Source: Microbacterium sp. 2FI
GTDB lineage: Bacteria; Actinomycetota; Actinomycetes; Actinomycetales; Microbacteriaceae
NCBI RefSeq assembly: GCF_005502885.1
Contig: NZ_SCMR01000024.1
Span: 1 to 61,030, forward strand
Direction of reading: 5' to 3'
DNA: 61,030 nucleotides
The notes beneath the pieces were generated by a model that made no database searches, was not told the origin of the DNA, and saw nothing but the letters and a program-made list of their open reading frames with translations. Below are positions 14,762 through 23,666 of this stretch, in pieces. The position numbers and the translations under genes were made by a program. How positions within the stretch are numbered: the stretch's first letter is position 1; every line of letters starts with the position of its first letter.

Positions 14762-16735
14762 CTACGGCGTCCGCACGTCGACGTTTGCGTCGCCGCGCCC
14801 GCCGATCACGACGTACCCGCTGTGCTTCGGGGCCCGGCCGTCACCTGCGGTGCGGCCCTGGAGTCGACGCCAGATCCAGGGCAGGACGTCGCGGCCGAGC
14901 CACGTGCCCGTCGCATCGGGGTCGTCGTCGGCGTGGAGTGCTGCATCCAGTCCGCCCAGCGCCTCCGCGTCGGGAACGCCGAGCGCGTCGGCGGCGCGAT
15001 AGGCAAGAAACCGGTGCCCCCGCGATCGCAGGTGAACGCGGTCGGGCGCCCACAGTTCGACGTCACCGATCGCTGGGAGCGCCTCGAGGTCGAGCAGGGT
15101 CGCTCCCGTGTCGGCGGCGATCCGCCGCAGCTCAGATGCGAACACGGCGAATCTGCGCTGCAGCAGCACGGCTGCGCGCCGCCGCGGCAGGAACGGCGTG
15201 ACCAGAAGCACGTCGATGCGAGCGGCGCGAAGCGCCCGGACGGCTGCCTCGAGCTCTGCCGCGACAGCGCCGATGTCGACGCGGCGGCCGACGAGATCGT
15301 TGGCCCCGATCAGGATCGACACGAGGTCGGGGCGGAGTGCAACCGCCTGCGGAAGCTGCTGCTCGACGAGGTGACTCACTCGGCGGCTGCGCAGGGCCAG
15401 GTTCGCGTAGCGGAACGGCTCCGAAGCGGCTGCCTCGTGTGCGAGCAGCTGCGCCAGGCGGTCCGCCCACCCCCGGTACTGCCCCGCCGGCATACGGGAG
15501 GTGTCGCAGAGCCCCTCGGTGAGCGAGTCGCCGAGCGCGACGTACCGCGTCCAACGAGGCCGCACGGCGGGCGACATGGACGGCGCCCCCGGTCGGATGG
15601 CGGCACGGTGGCGCAGCGCATCATCGATCGGGCGCAGAGTGCGCGCATCCTCGTAGTGACCGACGAGTTCACGACACAGCGCCTCCCACGTCCGACCTCG
15701 GACGGACTCGGCTGCGGATGCCGCAAACGCTCGTCGCTTGCTCTCGTCGCCGACGAGGTCGATCACGCGCTCGCGCATCTCGCGGAGATCGCCCGGCCGG
15801 TAGAGCCAGCCGTCGATGCTCGACCGCACCAGGTCCACCGGCCCGCCGATGCCGGTCGCGACGACCGGGACACCGCTGGCGAGCGCCTCCTGGATCGTCT
15901 GCCCGAACGTCTCGCTCTCGCCGGGATGCACGAACACGTCGAGGCTCGCGAGCGTCTCGGCGAGCGCGATGCCACCGAGGTGGCCCGTGAAGACGGCTCC
16001 GGGCAGCATGCGCTCGAGGTCGTGCCGCGCGGGGCCGTCGCCGACGATCACGAGTCGCGTGCCCGGGAGATCCGCGATTCCCACGAGGTCCTCGACCTGC
16101 TTCTCGGGCGCGAGCCGCCCCACGTAGCCGATGAGGGTCTCCCCCGGCGCGATCTGCGCCCGCCAGTACTCGTTGCGACGACTCGGCGTGAATCGGATGC
16201 CGTCGACCCCCCGTCCCCAGCGTCGCAGCCGGTCGATTCCGAGCGCCTCCAGCTGGCGCATCGAGGCGGTCGACGGCGCGAGGGTCAGAGTGGCGCGGCG
16301 ATGAAGGCGTGCGACGTGGCGCCCCACGGCGACGGATGCCTGCGGCATCCCGTACCGCTGCGCGTATGCGACGACGTCGGTCTGGTAGACGGCGACGGAG
16401 GGAATCCGCAGCGCGTCCGCAGCCGCCACACCCTGCCAGCCCAGCACGAACGGCGAGGCGAGGTGGACGACCGCGGGATCGAATTCACGCAGGATCGCGG
16501 CGATCCGCGCCGCTCGGGCGAACACGACCCGCACCTGGGGATAGCCGGGCAGCGGCACCGAAGTCAGGAGCTCGGTTCGTGCGTCAGGGAGGTCGGCCGT
16601 GACGCCGCCTGTGCGGGGAGCGATGACGAGCGTGTCGTGACCGTGTGCGGCGAGATGTCGGAGGACCTGGAGCACCGACCCCGTCACTCCGTTCATGTGG
16701 GGCAGGAACGATTCGGCGAGCAATGCGATTCTCAC
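14762..16735 (-). CDS. Fused glycosyltransferase family 4 / SGNH-GDSL hydrolase
   Basis: 657 residues in one uninterrupted frame. Residues 1-375 are a GT-B mannosyltransferase-like domain of the PimB/MgtA type: HMNGVTGSV acceptor loop, YVGRLAPEKQVEDL, and ESETFGQTIQEAL with the E-x7-E motif. After a linker of about 35 residues comes an SGNH hydrolase: block I GDSLTEG, block III GANDL, block V DRVHLRSRGH, with Ser, Asn, Asp and His all present. Usually these are separate adjacent genes. GTG 16735 is chosen from the VRIALLAESFLP start and a CACGCT element 6 nt upstream. Likely acts in cell-envelope glycolipid or glycan metabolism. Confidence 0.82.
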   Translation of the reverse strand: MRIALLAESFLPHMNGVTGSVLQVLRHLAAHGHDTLVIAPRTGGVTADLPDARTELLTSVPLPGYPQVRVVFARAARIAAILREFDPAVVHLASPFVLGWQGVAAADALRIPSVAVYQTDVVAYAQRYGMPQASVAVGRHVARLHRRATLTLAPSTASMRQLEALGIDRLRRWGRGVDGIRFTPSRRNEYWRAQIAPGETLIGYVGRLAPEKQVEDLVGIADLPGTRLVIVGDGPARHDLERMLPGAVFTGHLGGIALAETLASLDVFVHPGESETFGQTIQEALASGVPVVATGIGGPVDLVRSSIDGWLYRPGDLREMRERVIDLVGDESKRRAFAASAAESVRGRTWEALCRELVGHYEDARTLRPIDDALRHRAAIRPGAPSMSPAVRPRWTRYVALGDSLTEGLCDTSRMPAGQYRGWADRLAQLLAHEAAASEPFRYANLALRSRRVSHLVEQQLPQAVALRPDLVSILIGANDLVGRRVDIGAVAAELEAAVRALRAARIDVLLVTPFLPRRRAAVLLQRRFAVFASELRRIAADTGATLLDLEALPAIGDVELWAPDRVHLRSRGHRFLAYRAADALGVPDAEALGGLDAALHADDDPDATGTWLGRDVLPWIWRRLQGRTAGDGRAPKHSGYVVIGGRGDANVDVRTP

Positions 16736-16874
16736 GGCTCCAGCGTGATGCGATACGCGGATCGGGATGCCGTGAACCGGCGTTCTGACGCAAGTGTTCA
16801 CCCGATGCACTGCGCGAGGTAACCGTACGTGCCCTGTTCGGTCGCCGTTCATCGCGGACGGCTAGAAGGGGGCG

Positions 16875-18407
16875 GTGATCGAGGATCTGCTGATCGGCGT
16901 GTCGGGGAACATGTGGGCGCTGCCGCTGTTGTTCGTCCTCGTTCTGGGCGACGCGTTCCTCGTCGTCGTTCCCGGCGAGGCGGCCGTCACGGCATACGGC
17001 GCGCTCGCAGTGACGCAGGGCGAGCCCCCCGTCGGCGCGGTGATAGCGGTCGCGGCCGTCGCCGCAGTGACCGGCGACGCCGCGTGCTACCTCGTGGGCC
17101 GCACGGTCGGCCTCGAGCGGTGGCGGTGGATGCGCGCGTCGCGCGTTCGCACCGCGTTCGCGTGGTCGCGCGCGCGGCTCGAGCGCCGCGCCGCGGTCGT
17201 GCTGTTCACGGCGCGGTTCATCCCCTTCGCGCGCCTCGCGGTGAATCTCACAGCCGGGGCCACGGGGATCCGCGCGCCGCGCTATCTCGCGATCGCCTGC
17301 CTCGCCGCACTCGCGTGGGCGGCTTATCAGGCGCTCATCGGCGCGGCGGTGGCGGCCATCCTTCCAGGCGGGCCGGTCGTCGCCGTGGTCGTTTCGGTGG
17401 TGCTCGCGGTGGGGTCCGGCCTCGCGATCGACACCGTCCTCGCTCGGCGGGCTGGGCGAGTCCTCGACAGGAGCCCTGAGCCCCTGCAGGAGCCTGGGGG
17501 CCGGATTCCTCCTGTGCAAGGCCACATCTCCTGCGTGGAACGCGCACACCCGCCCCGCACCGTCGGCGGGGCACGCCAGGATGGACCCGTGGCAGACGAG
17601 AACTGGACCGGGTACGACGCAGGCTTCCTCAGCATCCCCCTCCCCCTTCCACGACCGGTCGGCGGCGCGCAGCTGCGCGAGTTGCCCTACCCGCGTTTCA
17701 CGGTGCTGCTCGATGCGACTCGCCGCCTCGCCGCGATGACAGGCGTGAACATCGACGGCGGGGCGCTTCAGGACCTGCCGCGCACCGGCGACTGGGACCT
17801 GGATCCGCGCATCCCGGCCGACGAGCAGACAGGCGCCGCGATCTACGCTCGCAACGACCTCGACCGCGGGCATCTCGTTCGGCGCCGCGATCCGGGCTGG
17901 GGCACCGAGGCGGAAGCTCGCGCGGCGACCGAGGCGACGTTCTTCTACACGAATGCCGCGCCGCAGGTGAACGTCTTCAACCAGTCGAAGGATCTGTGGC
18001 TCGGCCTCGAAGACCACGTGCTCGCCTACGCCGACGCCACAGACCAGCGCGTGAGCGTCTTCACGGCACCGGTGCTGGACAGCGGCGATCCCCAGTACCG
18101 CGGCATCGGCATCCCTCGTCGCTTCTTCAAGGTCGTCGCTTGGGTGACGACCCCAGACGACGGGATGCCGGACCTCGCGGCCGCCGGGTTCGTGCTCGAC
18201 CAGTCCGACCTTCTCGACACGACCGACGGAGCGTTCGCGACTCCGCCCCTGGGCACCTACCGGACGTTCCAGGTGCCGATCGCCGACATCGAGCTGCTCG
18301 CGGGAGTGGACTTCGGCGCTCTCGCCGACGCCGACGTCATGTCGGCCGAACGAGCCCTCGCCGGCGAATGGAATGAGCTCGACGGCCCCTCCGACATCCG
18401 TCTCTAG
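16875..18407 (+). CDS. DedA-like membrane protein in frame with DNA/RNA non-specific (DRGH) endonuclease
   Basis: 510 codons without a stop. Residues 1-200 are a DedA/SNARE-associated membrane protein (PGEAAVTAYGAL, ARFIPFARLAVNLTAG). Residues 239-510 form a NUC-type endonuclease with the DRGH active site in NDLDRGHLVRRRD and the Mg-binding Asn region FYTNAAPQVNVFNQ. The 38-residue junction looks like translated intergenic DNA. GTG 17589 begins exactly where nuclease homologues should (VADENWTGYD), with CAGGAT 6 nt upstream like a leaderless promoter. Either a true fusion, or two genes where the DedA stop was lost or misread. Last 4 nt overlap the convergent gene. Confidence 0.75.
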   Translation: MIEDLLIGVSGNMWALPLLFVLVLGDAFLVVVPGEAAVTAYGALAVTQGEPPVGAVIAVAAVAAVTGDAACYLVGRTVGLERWRWMRASRVRTAFAWSRARLERRAAVVLFTARFIPFARLAVNLTAGATGIRAPRYLAIACLAALAWAAYQALIGAAVAAILPGGPVVAVVVSVVLAVGSGLAIDTVLARRAGRVLDRSPEPLQEPGGRIPPVQGHISCVERAHPPRTVGGARQDGPVADENWTGYDAGFLSIPLPLPRPVGGAQLRELPYPRFTVLLDATRRLAAMTGVNIDGGALQDLPRTGDWDLDPRIPADEQTGAAIYARNDLDRGHLVRRRDPGWGTEAEARAATEATFFYTNAAPQVNVFNQSKDLWLGLEDHVLAYADATDQRVSVFTAPVLDSGDPQYRGIGIPRRFFKVVAWVTTPDDGMPDLAAAGFVLDQSDLLDTTDGAFATPPLGTYRTFQVPIADIELLAGVDFGALADADVMSAERALAGEWNELDGPSDIRL

Positions 18408-19555
18408 CGGGCGACGATCAGGTACGGACTCTCGGGCAGCCGGTCCTGGAACTCGAGGATCGCAGGGTTGCGCACCTCGCCGCCTGCGACTTCGATCGCG
18501 CGCGCGAGGGTTTCGTCGGCCGCCCAGGCGTCCGACCCCGCCATGACGGTCGGAAGGAAGCCGAGCAGCGCCTCGCTGATCTCCCAGCTCGCGGAGTTCC
18601 ACAGGTACGACGGACTGTGGTCGACCGCGTAGTAGTTGATGCTGCCGCCGACCGTGAACATCGGGTCGGCGAAGCTCGTCGGGCGCGCCCAGTCGAACCC
18701 CATTCCCTCGTCGCATGACACGTCCACGATCAGGCTTCCCGGACGAAAGGCGGAGAGGTCGCCGGTCTTGAGGTAGAGCAGCGGCCGATTGGGGTCCTGA
18801 AGGGTGCAGTTCACGACGATGTCGCTCTCGGCGAGGAAGGGCGCGAGAGGCACCCGCCCGTCGTCGGTGATGACTTCGCTCAGATACGGCCCGTCGTGGT
18901 CGAACTGGATCATCTGCACGGCGTGAATCGGGGACGCCACCGATGCGGTTCTGCGGTTCGTGAGGACGCGCACCTCATGCACACCGTGCGCTCGCAGCGC
19001 GGTGACGGCGCCGCGGGCGGTGGCTCCGAACCCGATCACGACGGCAGTGAGCCGGCGTCCGTAGTCGCCGGTCGATCCGCACAGCTGCAGTGCGTGAAGC
19101 ACCGAGCAGTATCCCGCGATCTCGTTGTTCATGTGGAAGACGTGCAGCCCGAAGGCGCCGTCGCTGCCCCAGTGGTTCATCGCCTCGAATGCGATGACGC
19201 TCAGTCGCTTGTCGAGGGCGATCTGGGTCATCTCGGCGTCCTGCACGAGGTGCGGCCACCCCCACAGCGTCTGACCGTCGCGCATCTCGCGCAGGTCCTC
19301 GTGCTGGGGCTTGGGCAGCAGCAGCACGTCTGCGGCGGCGATCAGCTCGGGGCGGTCCAGGATGCCGCCGACGAGGGGACGCAGTTCTTCATCGGAAGCC
19401 CCGAACCGCTCGCCGTACCCGGTCTCGAGGAGCACGTGCGGGCGAAGCGCGTCGGGGATCCGGTCGAGGTGACCCGGATGCAGCGGCACGCGTCGCTCGT
19501 CGGGCTTGCGCGATGCACCGACCACGCCCAGCACCAGCGGAACCTGAGAAGCCAT
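18404..19555 (-). CDS. ceo: N5-(carboxyethyl)ornithine synthase-like NAD(P)-dependent amino acid dehydrogenase
   Basis: 383 residues of the alanine dehydrogenase/transhydrogenase superfamily. The N-terminal substrate domain is followed by a Rossmann motif VIGFGATARGAV near residue 175. The long block DVSCDEGMGFDWARPTSF and YYAVDHSPSYLWNSASWEIS match N5-(carboxyethyl)ornithine synthase, which condenses ornithine (or lysine) with pyruvate reductively, better than alanine dehydrogenase. Good ribosome site GAAGG, 6 nt before ATG; TAGCGT about 45 nt upstream is a possible -10. In vivo product unknown. Monocistronic. Confidence 0.75.
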   Translation of the reverse strand: MASQVPLVLGVVGASRKPDERRVPLHPGHLDRIPDALRPHVLLETGYGERFGASDEELRPLVGGILDRPELIAAADVLLLPKPQHEDLREMRDGQTLWGWPHLVQDAEMTQIALDKRLSVIAFEAMNHWGSDGAFGLHVFHMNNEIAGYCSVLHALQLCGSTGDYGRRLTAVVIGFGATARGAVTALRAHGVHEVRVLTNRRTASVASPIHAVQMIQFDHDGPYLSEVITDDGRVPLAPFLAESDIVVNCTLQDPNRPLLYLKTGDLSAFRPGSLIVDVSCDEGMGFDWARPTSFADPMFTVGGSINYYAVDHSPSYLWNSASWEISEALLGFLPTVMAGSDAWAADETLARAIEVAGGEVRNPAILEFQDRLPESPYLIVAR

Positions 19556-19635
19556 GGAACGCCTTCTTCCCTCATCGGGGGCCGAAGCGACTCCGTGGTC
19601 CCGACGCTATCAGGGCGGTGATCCGGGGCTCACGC

Positions 19636-20289
19636 CTACTCCCCCGCGAGACCGCCCAGCAGGTGCCCGAACGAGCGCCCGTCGCCGAGATAGTTCGCAG
19701 GATCGAAGGGGTCGTCGCTCTTCGCGGGCTCGCGCCGCGCGATCGCCTCTGCGAGTTCGCGGGCGCCGCGCTCGACGCGCTCGCCGAGAGGAGCGACCTG
19801 GTCGCCCGCGCCGCCCCAGTCGCTCGACGCCGCGAACACGCCGGTCGAGACCGGCTCGGCGTGGAGGTAGGTGAACAGCGGCCGGATCGCGTAGTCGATC
19901 GCGAGCGAGTGGCGTGCGGTGCCGGCGTTCGCGCCGATGAGCACGGGCTTGCCCGTGAGGGCATCGGGGTCGAGCACGTCGATGAAGGACTTGAACAGCC
20001 CTGAGTAGCTCGTCGAGAAGATCGGGGTCACCGCGATCACGGCGTCGGCGGAGACGACGGCGTTGACCATCGACTCGAGAGCGGGCGGTGCGAACCCGGT
20101 GAGCAGGTTGTTCGTGATGTCGTGCGCGTAGTCGCGCAGCTCGAACACGTCGACCTCGACCTCGATCTCGCGTTCGGCGAGCTGCTTCGCGGTCGCCGCG
20201 GCGAGTCGGTCGGCGAGCAGACGCGTCGACGAGGGATTGGAGAGCCCCGCCGAGATGACGGCGATACGACGAGCGGATGCCGTGGCCAT
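19636..20289 (-). CDS. CE1759-type FMN reductase partnered with luciferase-like monooxygenase
   Basis: 217 residues, NADPH-dependent FMN reductase flavodoxin-like fold. AGLSNPSSTRLLADRL is the phosphate-binding loop and TPIFSTSYSGLFKSFID the flavin-contact segment. It starts one base after the stop of the monooxygenase gene, in the fixed two-gene pairing known for the CE1758/CE1759 families. It supplies reduced FMN to the monooxygenase. The pair's natural substrate is not known. Confidence 0.88.
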   Translation of the reverse strand: MATASARRIAVISAGLSNPSSTRLLADRLAAATAKQLAEREIEVEVDVFELRDYAHDITNNLLTGFAPPALESMVNAVVSADAVIAVTPIFSTSYSGLFKSFIDVLDPDALTGKPVLIGANAGTARHSLAIDYAIRPLFTYLHAEPVSTGVFAASSDWGGAGDQVAPLGERVERGARELAEAIARREPAKSDDPFDPANYLGDGRSFGHLLGGLAGE

Positions 20290-20290
20290 T

Positions 20291-21514
20291 TCAAGCCCCC
20301 GTCCGCGTCGCCGCTGCGCCGAAGGCCGAGCCGGCCGCAGCCGCGGTGTCCTGGTACGGCGATCCGCCGGTGAGGTTGTCGCCGCGGTTCGCGTTGGGGC
20401 GCGCATCGCGCGCTCCGCCTGCCGCCGCCACGAGGTTCGCGTGGGTGGGCGCGTCGGGCACGTCGGCGGGGCGGTTCTGCGCGAGCTCCTTGCGGAGCAC
20501 CGGGACGACCTCGCCGCCCAGGATGTCGAGCTGCTCGAGCACCGTCTTCAGCGGAAGGCCCGCGTGATCGATGAGGAACAGCTGGCGCTGGTAGTCGCCG
20601 TAGTAGTCGCGCATCGAGGCGTAGCGGTCGATGACCTGCTGCGGCGAACCGACAGTGAGCGGGGTCATCTCGCTGAAGTCCTCGAGCGACGGCCCGTGAC
20701 CGTAGACCGGGGCGTTGTCGAAGTACGGGCGGAACTCGCGCACCGCGTCCTGCGACTTCGCCGCCATGAACACCTGGCCGCCGAGACCGACGATCGCCTG
20801 CTCGGGCGTGCCGTGACCGTAGTGCGCGTAGCGCTGGCGGTAGAGCGCGATCAGGCGCTGGTAGTGCTCCTTGGGCCAGAAGATGTTGTTCGCGAAGAAC
20901 CCGTCCCCGTAGTACGCAGCCTGCTCGGCGATCTCGGGGGTGCGGATCGAGCCGTGCCACACGAAGGGTGCGACTCCGTCGAGCGGGCGAGGCGTGGAGG
21001 TGAAGCCCTGCAGCGCGGTGCGGAACTGGCCTTCCCAGTCGACGACGTCTTCACGCCACAGACGGTGGAGCAGGTTGTAGCTCTCGATGGCGAGCGGGAG
21101 TCCCTGGCGGATGTCCTTGCCGAACCACGGGTACACCGGGCCGGTGTTGCCGCGCCCGAGCATGAGGTCGACACGGCCCCCCGAAACGTGCTGGAGCATC
21201 GCGAAGTCCTCGGCGATCTTCACCGGGTCGTTCGTCGTGATGAGGGTGGTTGCGGTCGAGAGCACGAGGCGCTCGGTCTGCGCGGCGATGTAGGCGAGCG
21301 TCGTGGTGGGCGAGGACGACCAGAACGGCGGGTTGTGGTGCTCGCCCAGGGCGAAGACGTCGAGGCCGACCTCTTCGGCGTGCTTGGCCACCGTGATGGT
21401 GTTGCGGATCTTCTCCGCCTCGCTGGGGGTGGTCCCTGTCGTCGGGTCTTCGGTGATGTCGCTCACCGTGAAGATTCCGAACTGCATCCCGGGCCACGTG
21501 GTGCTCTCGCTCAC
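20291..21514 (-). CDS. CE1758-type FMN-dependent luciferase-like monooxygenase
   Basis: 407 residues. The luciferase TIM barrel is shown by MQFGIFTVSDIT, ALGEHHNPPFWSSSP, GGRVDLMLGRGN and the flavin-binding FVWHGSIRTPEIAEQAA. Acts with the FMN reductase immediately downstream (1-nt gap). The last 50 residues are Ala/Gly/Asn-rich and poorly conserved. GTG 21514 has GGAG 7 nt upstream; an ATG ten codons in is possible. A separate promoter with a clear -35/-10 pair lies at 21561-21590. Confidence 0.88.
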   Translation of the reverse strand: MSESTTWPGMQFGIFTVSDITEDPTTGTTPSEAEKIRNTITVAKHAEEVGLDVFALGEHHNPPFWSSSPTTTLAYIAAQTERLVLSTATTLITTNDPVKIAEDFAMLQHVSGGRVDLMLGRGNTGPVYPWFGKDIRQGLPLAIESYNLLHRLWREDVVDWEGQFRTALQGFTSTPRPLDGVAPFVWHGSIRTPEIAEQAAYYGDGFFANNIFWPKEHYQRLIALYRQRYAHYGHGTPEQAIVGLGGQVFMAAKSQDAVREFRPYFDNAPVYGHGPSLEDFSEMTPLTVGSPQQVIDRYASMRDYYGDYQRQLFLIDHAGLPLKTVLEQLDILGGEVVPVLRKELAQNRPADVPDAPTHANLVAAAGGARDARPNANRGDNLTGGSPYQDTAAAAGSAFGAAATRTGA

Positions 21515-21560
21515 GATCCTTCTCCGCTTCTGCGTCGTCGTGGGTTCTCCACATCGGACG

Positions 21561-21590
21561 AATCTATGCAAATGAATGTATCTCATGCAA
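21561..21590 (-). promoter_or_regulatory. Promoter of the monooxygenase/FMN reductase operon
   Basis: Minus strand: TTGCAT (-35, 21590-21585), 18-nt spacer, TAGATT (-10, 21566-21561). A second TTGCAT lies inside the spacer end (21571-21566), giving repeated TTGCAT motifs that could also be a regulator site. AT-rich relative to the surroundings. Confidence 0.55.
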
Positions 21591-21639
21591 CGTGGGCACC
21601 TCCAGGTTATTCCCGCACTGCCCCGCCGTCGGAAACTGC

Positions 21640-21645
21640 TACCGT
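21640..21645 (+). promoter_or_regulatory. -10 element TACCGT of the lipoprotein gene
   Basis: TACCGT ends 7 nt before ATG 21653; no ribosome site. Confidence 0.45.
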
Positions 21646-21652
21646 CGCGGGC

Positions 21653-22123
21653 ATGCGCCGCGCCCTGGCCGTCACCGTGCTCGGCACGGTCACCCTCATG
21701 GCCGGCTGCGCAGGCGCCCCGGCCGGACTCGTCGGACAGATGTCCGCGACGTCGGATGTCGCGGGCCAGCCGGGTGACGCCGCAGTCGGCGGCGGCGGGC
21801 TGGCGGTCATCCCGATCGCCGCGATGAATGGCCCGTTCTGGGACCTCGCCGCGGAGCATCCGATCGCCGATCCGCAGGAGTGGTTCCACATGGCCCTGCA
21901 GCTGAGCGAAGACGACGTGACCGAGCTCGGCGGCACGGCGTCCCCGATCGACGGCGACGGCGGCTTCCGCCTTCAGGTCGCGCCGGCCGAGTATGCCGTC
22001 TGCTACTGGCCGGGCGACGTCGGCACCCGAATCACCGGCTGCGATGCCATCGAGCTGCCCGCGTCGGGCACGCTCGAGGCGACGTGGGGCGAGGCGGGCT
22101 TCCAGATCCGCGTCGCCGGCTGA
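21653..22123 (+). CDS. Putative lipoprotein of unknown function
   Basis: 156 residues. The signal peptide MRRALAVTVLGTVTLMAGC ends in a lipobox with Cys19, so it should be lipid-anchored outside the membrane. The mature part is acidic, with one Cys pair (CYWPGD and TGCDAIEL) likely forming a disulfide and a beta-rich C-terminus. No family recognised. Monocistronic, leaderless promoter, convergent with the carboxylesterase gene. Confidence 0.75.
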   Translation: MRRALAVTVLGTVTLMAGCAGAPAGLVGQMSATSDVAGQPGDAAVGGGGLAVIPIAAMNGPFWDLAAEHPIADPQEWFHMALQLSEDDVTELGGTASPIDGDGGFRLQVAPAEYAVCYWPGDVGTRITGCDAIELPASGTLEATWGEAGFQIRVAG

Positions 22124-22129
22124 GCACCG

Positions 22130-23587
22130 CTACCGGTCGGGCAGCCCGTCCAGCTCGTCCTGCCGCGGCGCATAGTCGATCCGGCCGCCGTCGGCGTCGA
22201 AGGCCTGCACCGGCCGGCGGGCCGTCCAGCGCTCCCAGCCGGGGTCGCCGTCCACGACGAACGCCACCCAAGCCCGGTGCATGGCTGCGGCGAGCGACTG
22301 CGGCGCCTCATTGCCGCCGAGCGCGATCGCGTCGGGCGAGTCGAGGTGGTCGAAGACGAAGCCGAGCTCCATGCCGTGCGCGGCGCCGAGCCCGCCCACC
22401 GGGCTCTGCCACCGGAACTCGTACACCCACGTCGGAGAGCCGCCGTCGGACGCGCGGCTGTCGGCGAACCGCGTGATCGGAGCGCGCAGGAGCAGATCGG
22501 TCACGATTTCGCCGAGGATCTCGCCGGGTGCCGCACCGGGCCGCCGCGCGCGGTGCGCCGTGACGATCCGGGCGGGCACGCCGGCCGCGAGGCGGGCTCC
22601 GGTGAGCGTGATGTTCGAAATGCGGTCGAGCGCGCGCGTGGGCACGAACCAGAGGCGGTACTCCTCACTCGTGGACCCGATGAGCACCGGGATGCCGCGC
22701 CCCTCGCCCTCCCGCAGTGCGTCGAGCGGATTGCGGGGCACCGCGTCGCCCCCGATCGCGAGGGCGACCGAGGGTCCGGTGCCGAGGGGTGATCCCGCCG
22801 CCGCGATCGCGGCGTGCGCGGCGACGAGGTCGGCTGCCGGCGCGGCAGCGAATGCGCCGCGGGTCGGCGGGATACCGAGCCGCTTCGCGATCGCGCGGCT
22901 CATGCGGCCCGCCTTCTTCGGCGGCTGGGCGACCAGGGGTCCGCTCTGGAGGATCGCCCGGTCGAACAGCTCCTTCGCGTGCGGGAGTGCCAGCAGAGCG
23001 GTCAGACTGTTCGCACCGGCAGAGTGCCCCATCACCGTGACACGCTCGGCGTCACCGCCGAACGCGGCGATCTCCCGCCGCACCCAGCGCAGCGCCGCCT
23101 CCTGGTCGAGCACGCCGAGGTTCTGCGGCACGCCGTCGATCACCGCGAAGCCCTCCTGCCCCAGGCGGTACTGGATCGACACGTAGACGATGCCGTGGCG
23201 TGCGAACGAGACCCCGTCGTAGGCCGCGAGCGCCGCGGCACCACGAGTGAGCGCGCCGCCGTGCACGAACACCAGCACCGGCAACGACGCGTCGTCTGCG
23301 CGGTCGGCGGGCGCCCACACGTTCGCCGTCAGGAAGTCGTCGCCCGGGATCTCGACCGTCGGCAGGTACACCGCCATCGCCGGCGGGTACGGCGCCTGCG
23401 GCGCGGTAGCGCCGAAGGCTGCGGCATCCCTCTCCCCCTCCCACCCCTCCACCGGGGCCGGTGGCAGTAAGCGCCGCTCACCGACGGGCGGGGCCGCGTA
23501 CGGGATGCCGAGGAAGCGGTCGATGCCCGCCTCGCTCACACCGCGCACAGCTCCCGTCGAGAGGGAAAGGACAGGGCCAGCGGACAT
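22130..23587 (-). CDS. Type B carboxylesterase
   Basis: 485 residues, usual length. Alpha/beta hydrolase with the family start GAVRGVSEAGIDRFLGIPYA, VFVHGGAL oxyanion region, NLGVLDQEAALRWV and the nucleophile elbow GHSAGA (Ser near residue 190). The catalytic acid is probably in the STSEEYRLW segment and the His in GLGAAHGMELGFVF. Hydrolyses carboxyl esters; no signal peptide, so cytoplasmic. ATG has GAGGAG 5 nt upstream. Divergent from the acyltransferase gene. Confidence 0.92.
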   Translation of the reverse strand: MSAGPVLSLSTGAVRGVSEAGIDRFLGIPYAAPPVGERRLLPPAPVEGWEGERDAAAFGATAPQAPYPPAMAVYLPTVEIPGDDFLTANVWAPADRADDASLPVLVFVHGGALTRGAAALAAYDGVSFARHGIVYVSIQYRLGQEGFAVIDGVPQNLGVLDQEAALRWVRREIAAFGGDAERVTVMGHSAGANSLTALLALPHAKELFDRAILQSGPLVAQPPKKAGRMSRAIAKRLGIPPTRGAFAAAPAADLVAAHAAIAAAGSPLGTGPSVALAIGGDAVPRNPLDALREGEGRGIPVLIGSTSEEYRLWFVPTRALDRISNITLTGARLAAGVPARIVTAHRARRPGAAPGEILGEIVTDLLLRAPITRFADSRASDGGSPTWVYEFRWQSPVGGLGAAHGMELGFVFDHLDSPDAIALGGNEAPQSLAAAMHRAWVAFVVDGDPGWERWTARRPVQAFDADGGRIDYAPRQDELDGLPDR

Positions 23588-23650
23588 GCGGTCTCCTCGC
23601 GCGTCGTCGCGTGTCTTCGCCCATGCGGGCGCGTGTCGAGACACCCAGGA

Positions 23651-23656
23651 TAGGGT
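23651..23656 (+). promoter_or_regulatory. -10 element TAGGGT of the acyltransferase gene
   Basis: TAGGGT ends 10 nt before ATG 23667, implying a leader of only a few bases. Confidence 0.4.
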
Positions 23657-23666
23657 GGCTGGCGCC

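Noticed and set aside
14762..18407. Alternative genetic code or stop-codon readthrough to explain two adjacent long frames
   Set aside because: There is no in-frame stop to read through, and all other genes use TAA/TAG/TGA normally.
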